Source: Thamnaconus septentrionalis (taxonomy: Eukaryota > Chordata > Actinopteri > Tetraodontiformes > Monacanthidae). From it: a DNA stretch of 64,000 nt. Below the pieces are notes generated by a model, which was not told the DNA's origin, did no database searches, and saw only the letters and a list, made by a program, of their open reading frames with translations. Below, in pieces: positions 30,267 through 43,289 of this stretch (positions within the stretch are counted from its first letter, which is position 1; every line of letters begins with the position of its first letter). The stretch spans positions 32,972,444-33,036,443 of the forward strand of contig CM020502.1 of NCBI GenBank assembly GCA_009823395.1, given 5' to 3'. The position numbers and the translations under genes were made by a program.

Positions 30267-33200
30267 TATCGTTGCACCTAGATTCGATTTCATAATGCGT
30301 CGTCTTGTGACGCACGCGCGATGCAACCTCGCGAGCTCTAAAAGGTGACATTGCACCGATTGGTTTTTCCTCAACTCAAGTTGTGCATTTACAGTTCTTT
30401 ACAACCTGCTGCGTGTATCCAGCAGCATCGCTGCACGAGAGTTGAGTTGCTACTTTACTGAGCACCTTCAAGCGCAGCTCACCAGGGGGCAGTGTAGGAC
30501 TCTTTTGCAGCTATCTGACGGCGTGATGGACTGTTAATATTTCGGTTTTCTTTTATTTTGAAAGGGGGACAATAAACAAACAATCAAATAAATAAATACA
30601 TAAAAGTGCAAACGCGCAAGTAAATAGATAAACGAATGAACAAAAATAAGTAAAAAACTAATGAAAAAAAACCTCCACTAGTCCTAAACGCAGTCAGTCA
30701 GGTGTCCACCCAAAAACAACATGAAGTTTTGCATGTAGTTACGTAATGTGTGCATGTTGTGGCCATGTGGTAACTGTATATTATTTGTATACAACGTGGA
30801 CAATGTCAGGCTGTTGTAGCTGCTCAGTCAGCTGTTCTGTTTGTTGACTGATGTCTTCCGTCCTGTTCACCTGCTGATTTGCAGTTCCTCCCCGAAAACC
30901 TGTCACTTACTAAGTGATATGCTTGGACTTCACACAGACCAAGATTTACTGCGCAAGCACGGCCTATGCTGCTCCCTTGATCTCGGCCATGCAGCTTTAG
31001 GGCTTTTCAAAACAAACAAACAAAAACATTAGGCTTCATCCCCCGAGCATATTATTGTCAGAGTTACCTTTCACCTTCAAACTAAAGCTCAAAGAAAACA
31101 ACCTTTATTGGTTCAGGACACATATGCTGATGTCTGAAGCTTGTTTATGTCTGTTGCCTGAGCAGAGCTGAGGAGTGTGATGAAGTCTCCGAGGTCGCAG
31201 AGTGACAGCACAACATCCCCACGCAGGATTGAAAAAGCTTTGTGAGGTGACCATTACCTCAAATTTACAACACAATTGTAGCAGCATCAATACAACATCT
31301 GTCACAAGTCTCGGGTCTGTCTCCATCCCTCTCTCTAAATCACACCCACAAAACAAACGCAAGCAGCAGGACTTCGTACCTGAGCTGTTTATAGTCCACA
31401 CTGAGGCCACACCTTGTGATAAGAAAAAATCTATTTGCAGTGAAAAACTCTCAAACAGTAACGCGCACAAAACAAAAGCACACATGCACGCCAGTCATTA
31501 TATAGACAAAACAATCCCAACAGGAATGACACTTACTCTTGAGTTACACAATATCAGCGCAACATGGTGGTGCTGTTTTACATTTCCAGGCTCGTGTTTT
31601 ACGGTCCTTGGTCATTTCACACTGCATGCTAATGAGGCTGGCTGTTGACAACTCAAGGAGCAAGGTTGCGTTATGCGTCAGGTGGCAACGTACGTCTGGG
31701 AGCGTGTTTTCATGCACGCACATAAAAACGCAGCCCGTGCTTCACTGTGAAAAGTGCACGTGTGTGCAGCTCTACTCCCGGCACAGTGGTGAAAAGATGA
31801 CCCCGAAGCTCCAGGCTCCACAGAGTCACCTTATACTCAGGTGTGACATTACAGCGTGAGAATTGCATGCTGGGAAAGCTCACAGGGTTGCGGAACGGCA
31901 AGATCCCAATCGAGGAAGATAAAGATAGGGGGGCCACATGCGCAGAGCGACTTGCTCTCGTGTTTACACTATAAACACGTTGGACAAGAGCGGGTAGCCA
32001 ATTAGCTTAGCGCAGCATGTGGACTAGAAACACAGGAAACAGGCCTCCCTTCCAACGCAACAACATTTAAACCCTGTCCCGTTTAACCTTGAACCAGGAC
32101 CAAAGCGTAAAAGGTGACATTTTCTCGCAGCTGCTTCAAAGCACGTCGACTTTTAGTCCCTCTGAAAATATGTAGCGTCTATATATCACACTGCAGCGGT
32201 AATAACAGCCTCGTGGTGGCTCCAACAGCAGCGTTGGCTCGTACGTATTCGTGTCATCCCAGGCGTGGGGCCTGCTCTCTGCCTGGACCTGCACACCTGC
32301 ACAACGGCTGCCAGGTGACTCAGAGGGGGAGGAGCCAAACAAGAGAGAGCGAGAGAGTGCCGAAAAAGAAAGAGGAAGGGGTAGAGGGCGCACATTTGGG
32401 TGCGGTAAGATGCCTTCAGCACATTCCTTGACGCAGCCGCGCCCTGCATTTCAGCGTCTGTGTACCTGCAAGTCTGTTATAAGACTTTGCTCACAGGAAC
32501 GTGAACATGTTTTACTTTTCCACTTCTGGCTCGCCTTCTTTGAGCGTTTGGTTTCCACTATTGCTGTTACTCAACAACAGCGCACATCGCTCCATTTTCT
32601 CGTTCTCCTTGCATGTCTCCAGACTGCAAATCGCTCCGCTCTTGTTCCACAACTCTGCCGTATCACTCAGTTACAGTGGGAGCAATCTCTGCGTTGGCTT
32701 GTGTAAGCACACTGCAGCCAACATTCAAACAGGAGACACACCCATAGGGAACAGGACTCAACACATACAGTCACAGGTACTATCAGAAGGGCCATGAAAG
32801 AAGGTGTGTTCAGTCCAAAAGACATGTTGTGGGACAAAGGACATTCCATATAAAGTGCACGATTACCTGCACTGATGATTTTAACTACAGCCATACTGAA
32901 TAAAAAGAACGAACACAAACAGGAAATGGTGGGGGAAAAAAGTGAGATGTAAGATTTTTTTGCTCCATGTCGTGTAATTAGTCAGTTCAGCCGTTGACCC
33001 TCTGGAATCACAACTTGAGTTAGAGCAACCTCTGCAATTATATACGACTTCCATGCCAAGGCTTATTCTGTACCTGGAGACAGTCTAACGCCGCGCAGCC
33101 CTCCTCAATCATCAAAGGAAAGAAAGAAGAAGGAGGAGATGCAGCTTCCAGCTAGGGTATTTTCACAGAGGAAAAGGAGAATGAGTGAAGTCTGATGATT

Positions 33201-33502
33201 CAACATTTGCCTTAGGTGAAACAGCAGGTAACTCGTTTACACAATGCCTTGTGGGAAACATTGTCACTAAAAAACACACACAGACGATCACAGCATGCAT
33301 GTAAATAGACAGTGTTAATTAACGGCGTTTGAAGAAAGTATGTTTTGAGGCAGACCTGGGCAAAGTACAGCCCACGGGCCACATCCGACCCGCTGCGTAT
33401 CCCTGTCCGGCCCGCATGTGACCAGTCATAAAATTACGCGATCTGCCGGTCGCTCGCGAAGGTAGTTTAGCTCATCACAGAGAGAGAGAGAGAGGGGGGG
33501 GG

Positions 33503-33549
<47 letters not shown>

Positions 33550-34300
33550 GCGAAGACGCTTCCGCGGGACTTTAGCGCATTTCAGGTTTGTCATGTGGCC
33601 ACTTGCAAAAAATAATTGCCCACCCTGTTTAGAAAGAAAAAAAAATTACATCTGCGTGACAAGTGAAACTAATTGTCCAAGATATGACTGGAACAAATGT
33701 TTGCCAGTGGCAATAGTTTACTCAGTGCAATGACTTGTGGTTCATAATTGCATGGGTGTGGGGGCACAGCACGACAAGGAGAAGGAAGCAACAACAAAAA
33801 CAAGAGCGCTGACAGGAAAGTTCGGAATAGAGGGATAAAACATTGAGTTGCTCTTCAGGCGAGCTACACCTAGACTAAAGGAGGAAACCTTTCTGAGGAA
33901 AAAAAATGGCTATATCTTCTGATGCAGATTCAGATGTGAAACCCCCATTTGCTGTTTCATCGTATTCGAATTGTAACACATTTTGAGTGTAGCTGGAGTC
34001 AGATTCCATGCATTTTTTTAAAAAAAGAAAAAAGGGGCCAGTGTGTGGTTGCTTTTGGGTGAATCATAAATCCAAACACAAATGAATAGCCAGCCTTTGT
34101 TTTGCTCGACGGCTGGCTGTTTGAAAAGAGTTTTAAAAATTCTTTGGGGTGGGGTGGGGGATGTCAGGGCCATCTGAAAAACACAAATACTCAGAAAAGT
34201 CCACAAAATTCAGCCGTTTTGAAACGTGCAGGCGAGAGTGAACCACCAATGGCTTTCACTTCCCAATGATTTAGGGGTTTGGATTGGGAGGAGCCAGAAG
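30267..34300. other. Intergenic region between rtp and fam83h
   Basis: No supported coding exon. Contains a degraded sequence with ggcccg words at about 33354-33430 (caaagtacagcccacgggcc-like, resembling a hAT terminus) and a GA run (33480-33547). The short open frames have no recognisable domain. Confidence 0.5.
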
Positions 34301-34309
34301 CGGTGGGAA

Positions 34310-34695
34310 AGCCCTGCCTGCCTCGCTCGCTCGCTCGCTCGCAGGAGTCGCCCCGCTCCCTCCCTCCCTCCTCTCTCCCTCCCCTGTGCAGCACAGCGGC
34401 GGCGGCTGAGGACGACTTCACACCGCGGGGGTGAAGGAAGCGCTCGTCCCCGGGGAAAACTCGGCGCCCACGACAGAGCTTCGCGCTTGCCCTCTGCCAG
34501 TTCGGCACCGGGGAGGGCGCACAGCCACGGCCTGAAGAGGCGGAGGTCTCGCCCGGGACTGGAGAATGTTGACGAGCGGTCTGGGGTCTGGAAGGAGAGA
34601 CGCGCTTCGGTCGTTCCGCCGCGGGTAGGAAGTTCGACTGGAGGTGGAGGAGGAGGAGGAGGAGAAGGAGGAGACGCTCGCGACGCAGCTCGGAG
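34310..34695 (+). promoter_or_regulatory. fam83h: CpG-rich promoter and likely non-coding exon 1 of fam83h
   Basis: A GC-rich block begins with repeated ctcg (34320-34343), is rich in CpG to about 34690, and ends at CGGAG|gtacga, a usable donor at 34695. The next exon downstream on this strand that fits is 38365 (acceptor ttcttttgcgcag), which carries the fam83h start codon. The link is inferred from order and splice sites. Confidence 0.5.
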
Positions 34696-37600
34696 GTACG
34701 ACGAGGAAGTAAAAGGCGAACTTTTTTTTTTTGTTGACTTTTTGCAAGTGCAAACCGGAGCATAAGGAATATTCCGTCACATCGTATGGTTGCCAGTTTC
34801 ACCACCTTTCAAGCTTCTCTCCGACTCTATTCGATTATCTGACTGATTTCCGTCTTTTGTACAACAAGATTTCCTCTCTCCTTGATACAGCTTTGCATTT
34901 CTCTGTACGTTCAGCCGCCTTTCTGTCACTATCCAGCATTCATTACTTGCCCTAGGGGTCAATAGAGGGAAACGCGGGTGCCGATTCTCGCCCGGAAGTG
35001 CGCTGAGGGTGAAGTCGCCCAGGTATATCAACAGCATTGTTATCGCAGTTCGAAGGGGGGGGGGGAAGAGGCTCCGCGTTGGCTGGTTATTATGGACTGG
35101 AGCAGTTTAACGAGGACGGGCGAGCGAGTCCACTCAGTCCACATGCAGTCAGCGGGGGCTGCATGCAGGGCAATAAAAAGTCATGTTGGAACGAGGTGGA
35201 GACTCTTTAACAAGCATATCTGCACGTCACGCCACTGGGGTAGTTTGGTAGGCCTCTGATAATTAAAAGACCAGTGGTGTTGGCCAGCTAAATTGGCTCG
35301 TCTGCTGATAATTATCATGATTAACTCTTATTATCATAGTAAAAAATTTGAAATAATTATTTATTTTTTCGGAGGGTGGTTACAGAAGGGTTATGACTTG
35401 AACTTGTCCTTTAAGAAGGCCTTTTCTTCTTTTTCTTTTCTTTTTTCCTACATTTGTATAAAGTGAGTCACTGGCTGGAAAAAAAAGTCATGTGGTTATA
35501 ATTTGAGCGGAGAAAAGTTGGTAGTGCCAGTTTTCCCTGTGGTGAGCCAGTGCTTGCTGTGCGCTCCCTGCTCCTTTATTCATTTAGCCCGTTCACACGA
35601 GCCATATGGCCGAGGCATTCAATGCTGTGTTTGCTCTGTACACAAGTGTGTGACGATGGGTCATTGTCCCGTATGTGTTTCAGTCACAAGCTGCTTTAGG
35701 AGGGGTTAAAAGTAAACATATTCATGAGTCTATGGCATAGATAACAACATAGGAGGACCTTTCCAAGGTCCAATTTGTGCTGTTGTGTCAGTTAAGTGCA
35801 TTTAGAAAGGGAAAAAAGAAGGCCTGGCCCATGCCGCCTTGTCTTGTCACACACAGTATACAATCGCCCAGGACTGGTCTGTCGTTGTGCATTCACAGTG
35901 GTAAAACAAGAGAGAGGCAAGTTGCGCTCTTGTGTTTGCCCTTGTCCTTGTTTGTACGTGTTAATCCAACCGAAGTGGCACAAAGCAGCGGCGACAGGAG
36001 GAACCGGAGGCGACAGGCTCATCCCTCCAAACCTGTTTTCAGGTATTGTCCCTTCAACTGCGCCATTCACAATGAATTGAAGAGCAGAAATGACACAAAT
36101 TGGACAGGCCAGAGAGGTATGTGGGATCAATTATAGTGTTTGTACAGTCGAGAGGGGTGGGGGGGGGGGGCAGAAGACCAAAAGACAGTGTGTCCTGGTG
36201 TTTGGGAGTGGGGGAAAATCGTTGGAAATCGATCGTTGGTTTAAGAGCTTTAGTCTTCTGGCCTACATGTTGAGATGGGCACACAATCTCCTCCCAAACC
36301 AACACCTCCTCATTTATTTTTTCGCCCCGCTGTCAATACTCTCGCAGGAATGCAGAGAACGAGGGGCTTGCACGCTGGGAGAACTGAAGAACTGGGCACA
36401 TCATAATATTACGTTCATTGTGCCCCCAAAGAGCTGCGGTCTGCTCGCGGCGGTCTAGTGTTTCAAACTGCCTCTGTTACCAGTTTGTTAGGCGCACACT
36501 TGTTCTTTGTTCCTTCCACGGAAAACTCTCCGACGCAGGCGGGGATGGACGGAGAGCAGACAGTTGGGAGATCTTCATGACTGCGTGTCGCTACCTGCGG
36601 TCTGAGAGAGCGCACGGCAGTCGCCATGACAACAAACAAAGCAGTATTTGTTTAACTTGGCTAATATCAGCCAGGTGAATTGGAGAAGGCCTCGATGGCC
36701 TGCTGCAGTCAGCCCAACGGTCCGGGCAGGGTTGGGTAGTAAACTCTCAGCCTATGTTTTATGCTCCTCTTGCGTCACTGAACTCATATCAACCTCAGGG
36801 TGATTAGATCATAAGTCATTAGTTACACAGTTGTTTCTGCTTTTTCCTAAGTGATGTTTAACTGTGCAAAAACTAAAACAATATATTGATAAAAGCAACA
36901 ATAAAAAAATAGTAATTGTGATGTGATTTTTATGTATATATCATATCATAAAATTGTGTACATACATAAAAATAACATGATAATTATATACACTTATGTA
37001 TTATTTGACCTTATCCCTAGATTTGTTATTTTATGCCATTGCAGATCTTCGAAGGTTTGACATACACAAGCAGGTGCACATCTCTCTGTTTCCTGGTGTT
37101 GACACAAGTCCTCCGAAATGCACAGAAACCACTGCCTCAGCACAATTTCATTTGACAGAACAAGCCTGAGGCTGCTAGGATTACGCAGAAAAAAACAACA
37201 ATCTCAAAATCATACTAAGCGGGCGAAAGTACGTCTGTTCTGGGCTAAATACAAAGAAGAAAAAAATATTTAGTGGAAGTATAACGTGCCTCACTGTTAC
37301 CCATGGAAATTTTGAATGGGGTGCAGTGCACCACAAAGGCATATTTTCAGCGGCTAAATGGACTACAGAAACAGGATGTCGGCCATTTTCTTAGCTGATG
37401 AATCACCGCAGTCCAGTGAGCAGCAAGCTATCTTGAAGCCAGGCCAGGCTGGGCAAACCAGTGACTCACCCTGCTTCTGAGTACGGATGTACGCTAGAAC
37501 TTGTCCGATTCACGATCAATCGCTGGAGTGCCTAGAAATTTACAGAACACACACGTCACGCACACTTCTGCACCAGGTAGAGCCTTATAAGGGCACACCC

Positions 37601-38441
37601 TCCCTCACTCAAACCCCATGCTAAACACACACACACACACACACCCCTGAGCCTAAACTCATTCAGTCTATCAGCTCATATCCCCATGGCTGTGCACTGA
37701 CAAGGGAGATATCTCAGCAAAGTCAAACACACGCTTCCTGTTTTTGCATCAGTTTGTAATGTGCCACAGGATCTGGTTTATTTTCCTTGCAATTACAGTT
37801 TTATGATAAAATCCTAAAGTATTTGGCAGTTGTTTGTAGCCTTTTAGCCTGTCATCTGATGACCCATGTGGCAAGTGGCTGTCCGACTTAAGTATATACA
37901 AAGAGGTTGACCTTACAAAGGTTCAGTAGAGGGTTTGAAATCAGATGCAACTTTCCTGCTTTGACAAAGGCTCAGACTCATCAGAACATGCTGAGGTCAC
38001 AAGTAATCCATCTGCTTATGCATCTTTGCAAAAAGCATTCTTCCTCATGCCACACCTTTTTTTGTCATTGCAATATGAGTCTAGTGCATGTGTGAAGAAG
38101 TCCTGTTTCAAAAGTCGGTCACGGCAGAAACAATAGTGTCTGCTTCTAATGCCAATTACTGGAAAAGTGCAACCATGCAATGATAGAAAAAAACATTCAC
38201 AGTAAGCTCATGTACGTTGTACTCACATGTTACAACAGGAATGTGAGGGTGAACCAGTAGCTGAAACAAATAAGACTTCACTCCTTTGCCGTAACTTGTT
38301 CCATCTTATTTGTACTTAACATAATTTCTCAAGACACTTTTTTTTTCCTATTTCTTTTGCGCAGGTTGAAATTCTACCACCTCAAACTTGTTTTTCTTAC
38401 CTCGTAACCCTTGGTCTTGAGACCCACACCGCTCTGCAATC
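34696..38441 (+). other. fam83h: Probable fam83h intron 1
   Basis: No coding exon recognised. AT-rich with scattered short A/T runs, a G run at about 35055-35065, a G run in 36158-36171 and a CA run at 37628-37643. Intron status depends on the inferred non-coding exon 1. Confidence 0.45.
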
Positions 38442-41400
38442 ATGGCACATCGATCTCAGAGTTCTTCGGTTGGCGACAACCCCCATGACCCAAACTACTT
38501 GCCGCCACATTACCGTGAGGAGTACCGTCTAGCCATTGATGCGCTGATAGAAAATGACATAAAGGTAGGAAACTGTATCTAAAATAAACTGTATCTTGCA
38601 ATAAGTCGCTGTCCTTGGTTCCAGTTACAGTAATGACTGCATTTGTCTCCTCTTGTACACCAGGGCTACTATGAATACCTCCAGTCTGCAGGAGTGGTCA
38701 GTTTCCTGGCACCACCGGAAATAGAATTCATTAAGTCTACAATTCAGACACCCATCCGGACATCCAGCATGCCAGAGCTGATGTACCATGAACCAGGTCA
38801 AGCAGTCGACGGCTCCTCTGACACTTACTGGCCAATGCAGACTGAAATTGCTGCTCCAGGACTGGATTTGGGCTGGCCACTGCCCCAACACAGCTTTGTA
38901 GGGCCCACTGAGGTCACAACGCTGGTAAACCCCTCCGATCCAGATATGCCAAGTATCAAGGAGCAGGCAAGGAGAATCATCAAAAATGCGCGGCAAGTAA
39001 GTACAACATTGCCGTGAAGGAAAAATTGCACCTTCAGATGGGGTCAACACATGCGACAGAAAAAAAAACACAAGCAAAATAAAAAAGTTGTATCAAAGGC
39101 AGAAATGATAAATGATCTGCTCCTTCTGAATTTTTGGCCGCTCCCTTTGAGGTCGGTGACGTACGGCTTTAATTAAGGAAATAACAAAGACCAATCGATG
39201 CTAAATGTCACTTCCAGTCAAACCAGATTTTTTTCCTTTGATACATGAGTCATGATGCTAGAAAGTATTCAAACACATTGTCTAAGATGACAACAGGGAA
39301 TTAGCCACACTAGCTTTGCAACCAAATTGTTTAAGTCCAATCAGTTCCTACATTTAAGCCATAATAAAAAATGTATATTTGGACCACTAAACTGTAACTC
39401 TGAAACTGGATTGAGACCGCATTGAACTCACCAAAACATGACACAGTTTTCCCTGGATCTGCTGTTCTTTTTCAGGTCGTTGCAGTGGTAATGGATATGT
39501 TCACAGACGTTGACATTTTTGCCGACCTCTTGGAAGCAGCATCGCGTCAAATCCCAGTTTATATAATACTGGATGAGCAGGACTCTTGTCACTTTGTCTC
39601 CATGGTCCTTAACTGCAAAGTCAACTTGGAACAAGTTCCAGTGAGTTTGCATTCTTGTTGCCTCCCGAACTAAACAAGTAGTGACTAACTGTGTGACAAT
39701 CAATTATGACAAACACTTTTAAGGATTTTAATTTTTTTGCAGATGATGCGCGTCAGGACTGTGCCAGGAATAACCTATCAATCCAAAACAGGGCAATCGT
39801 TCAAAGGGCAGATGAAAGACCGCTTCCTCCTTGCTGATTGTAGAGCTGTACTCAGCGGCAACTACAGGTAAGTTATTTACTTGTGTTGATTAAACTGCTA
39901 GCACTCTCTTGCCAATGATTCTGTCAAAGTTTAGTCTCATAAATGAAAAACAAAGACAAAGACCCTAAAAAACAGCAAAATGGAAATTTTCACCCTGAAT
40001 AGCTGAAAAAAATAAATACATTTTGCTTAGCTCCAACAGCATCAAGTTTTGAAATGGCGCTTACGTATCACAATGCAAACATAACAATCAAGTTTAAAAT
40101 AATTTAACACTCACCAAATTTCTGCCATCCCCTTTATTAAAATCTCTTATAATAAAGATGTTTTTTTTTTATTATTTGAAGTCCTTCAATTCTTTGCTCT
40201 CCTTTTGTTTTGTTTCAGTTTCATGTGGTCCTATGAGAAGATCCACCGCTGCATCGCTCATCTCTTTCTCGGTGAACTAGTGTCCACGTTCGATGAAGAG
40301 TTTCGGATCCTCTTTGCCCAGTCTGAGCCCCTCGTTATTGGCTCATCCGATAGACACCTTGCCTTGTCTGACACCAGCAGCACCAGCAGTTACTTCAGTG
40401 GCCAATATGGCATGAAGCGGAGCCAGTCCATGCGTAACCCAATAGGGTACCGCAGGCCTCATGAGCTTCAATCTACGTTTCCTTTCGGAGACTCTGAGCG
40501 CAATCTTGGACTTCAGTTTAGACGGACTGACCCGTTCCGCCAAACCATTGAAACAGGGCCCGGGATTTCAATTGGGAAGTACTCACAGCAACAGTTTCGG
40601 CTACAGCAGTCGTACCTGGAGCAGGGAAAGTCTATAGTTTCCAGGCAGATGGAGATGAGTGCCAGTGGCTTCCAAAGACATAGTTATGCAGAAGGAACCC
40701 AGGAAACCTACGCATCTTCCAGGCAATTTATGAAGCACAGAGTCATGAACAATCTAGATGAGACAGACTTCCACAGGTAAGCAAAAAAAAAAAATATATA
40801 TATAGGAAGAATCATAATCTTAATGTCTTTATATGTCTTCATCATATATCTTTGCACGAGCACAAAGTTTACAAATAAATGATAAATAATAATTTCATTT
40901 TTCATACAGGGATCAGATCCACGGTAGCCACTTCTACAATGAAGACTCCAGTTCTGGTCACAGAGACTATGAGAGACTTCGAGGTCGCCGTCCACACCTT
41001 GCTATTGACCAGTATTCTGAGTCGAGTTTTCGTTCAGATCAGGACGTCCCACCTGCAAACTATGGCAGGGACCACTTTTCCTCTGAGGACCTCAAAGGAC
41101 CTGAGGGGCATCGGGCACATCCACTGGCTGGAATGTATGGAGGGGGTCATTCCAGCAAAAGGCCAAGCTTAAGTCAGACCTACGCCTGCCAGAGTTCACC
41201 CACGCAGCCCCATGCACCAGAGAAGAAACACTTTAATAAACCATCTGATCAAGAGCATGAAGAAGACGCAGATGCAAAGCAAGGCATGAGGACCTGGAGA
41301 ATCCACTCCTATCTCAGCACTTATGAGGATGGTGGAGAGGAAGGCCTGGCTCAACCTATGGGGGCTGATGCATTTGAAGATCCTCCAACATCTCGGCCGC

Positions 41401-43289
41401 CCAGCGGCACTGGGGATTCCAGTCAACTGACAAAACTAAAGGAACCTCCAGGTGTTCCACCCAAACCCAGACCAGACATCATGAAACCACGATTTGGGAA
41501 GCCTATGTTATCTGAAAGCACCAGTAACAACTCTGGACCAACAAACCCCACAGATAAATCTGCAGGTAAAGTCAAAAGATTGGTCCAGGAGAAAAGAGAG
41601 AAGGAGCATGACAAGGGAACAGAGAAAGAGGCGGGCAGTGGAACAAGGGAGGTTGGTGTGGATGTGGAAATGAAAGAAACTCCAGACCTCTTCCTATCAA
41701 AACATGAATCTTTCCGCTCACGCGTAAACCCACTCCTTCAGCGCAGCTCTCGTTTGCGTTCTTCACTGATTTTCGCAACTTCCACGGCAGAAGTGCACAC
41801 CAGCGGAGTGGGCCTGAAACCGGCCACAGAAGAGGATGAGGAGTTGAACTCGGTGCGCACTTCCTCTATTGTGACACAGATCCTGGAGAAGAGGAGGTCA
41901 CTTTCTCGCGAGCCTTACGAGTGGAAAAAGATGTTGGAGGGAAAAGAAAAGGACAAATGGGAGGAAAATAAAGAGAGAGAGAAGGAAAAACAGGAGAAAG
42001 AACAAAAGCAAGAGGAAAAGGAAACAAAGTTGAAAAATGAGTTGAAGGCGAAAAAGGAGCCAGAGAAAGCAGTTAACGACATTAAGGTGGAGAAAACAGT
42101 AAATGAGAAACAGGAGTCTGCAAACATGAATGATCCAGCCAATCGACTACAGTATTTTAAAGAGCTTGCTGACAAAAGGAAAGCATCAAGAATGGCAACA
42201 GAGGCATCACTGAAAGCCCTAGAACCTGCTGAAAAAAAGGTAGACCTTTCAAACAAACCTCAACCAAACCCTGTTACCACTCCAAATGCCTCAACTGTCT
42301 CTGGTAAACCAGCAGAGAGTGAACCAAAGAAGCTGGACATCGCTGCAAAAATTGCGGAGCTCACTCGCAGGTCTTCAGTCAGTTCAAAGCCACCGACGGG
42401 CCCCTCCATCAAGCCACCTCTGAGCCTCTTAAAGCCTTCAGAGACGAGTCAGTCTCAAAAAGAGGAGACTGCAACAGAGGGTCAAAAGAAGGATATATTG
42501 AAATCTCTTAAACCTCTTGCCTCACCTAAGATCTTCAGGAAAGATCCTATAAAGATCAAAGGGTTTAATCCACGACGCTCCTGTGGTGAGGAGATACTAA
42601 CCACCGATGCAACAGATGCTGAAAAGAGTGAAATGAAAAAGAGCCGCAGTTACAGTTCCTCAGTCATGCCACGAGAGGATTCCAAGGAAGGACTGCCAAA
42701 ATTTATGGGATCAAATACATCTCTCAATACACAGGGTGAGGGTAAAACTCTAGACTTTTTAAAGAAGCATACCCAGAAGCTCAGGGGAATTTTGGGACCC
42801 AAAGACAAAGAAAAAAAATCCCAAGGAGACGACAGGGCAGTCAACCCAGTCATTGAGATTACTGATGATGCAAACAAGAAACGGAGCTCCGCAGCTAAAG
42901 ATGCAGGATCTTCATCCACTGACCAAACTACAACTAATAGCAAGACGTCAACCAGCCTATCTGGTCCATCTCGATACCAGTCACCAGCCAGCTCGGTTCT
43001 GTTCAGTAGCAACCTACGTGACGACACCAAAGTCATCCTTGAGCAGATTTCCGCCAACAGCCAGAAGAACCGACTGGAGCGAGAAGAACCAGCAGGGGAG
43101 AATGACAGTGACGCTAGCGAGAAGTCAATAGAGAAGCAGGTCTCTCTGAAGAGGAACAAATTCCTGCGACCACAAGGCAACACCCTTGAGCGAGAGGGGC
43201 TGCTGAAGAGAATAGAGAGTATGAGGAAGGAGAAGAAGGTCTACAGTCGCTTTGAGGTAGTCTACCGCCACAGACATTATCGCACATGA
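38442..43289 (+). CDS. fam83h: FAM83H, CK1-scaffold and keratin-associated protein
   Basis: Six coding exons, all in phase: 38442-38564, 38664-38996, 39476-39640, 39743-39867, 40219-40776 and 40910-43289, 1227 aa (human about 1179). The start [20 protein letters not shown] parallels mammalian FAM83H. Exons 1-5 encode the DUF1669 PLD-like scaffold: [63 protein letters not shown] and [20 protein letters not shown] sequence with the F-x3-F element that binds casein kinase 1 in this family. The huge last exon is low-complexity and charged (an E/K-rich stretch at about 41950-42110), typical of FAM83H, whose truncations cause enamel defects in humans. The conserved end [20 protein letters not shown] is present, but the protein then stops after VYRHRHYRT (see finding). 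Neighbours grina and mapk15 match human 8q24.3. Confidence 0.94.

Noticed and set aside
31202..32706. Several 100-150-codon open frames between rtp and fam83h
   Set aside because: Overlapping on both strands, no recognisable domain, no fitting splice sites.
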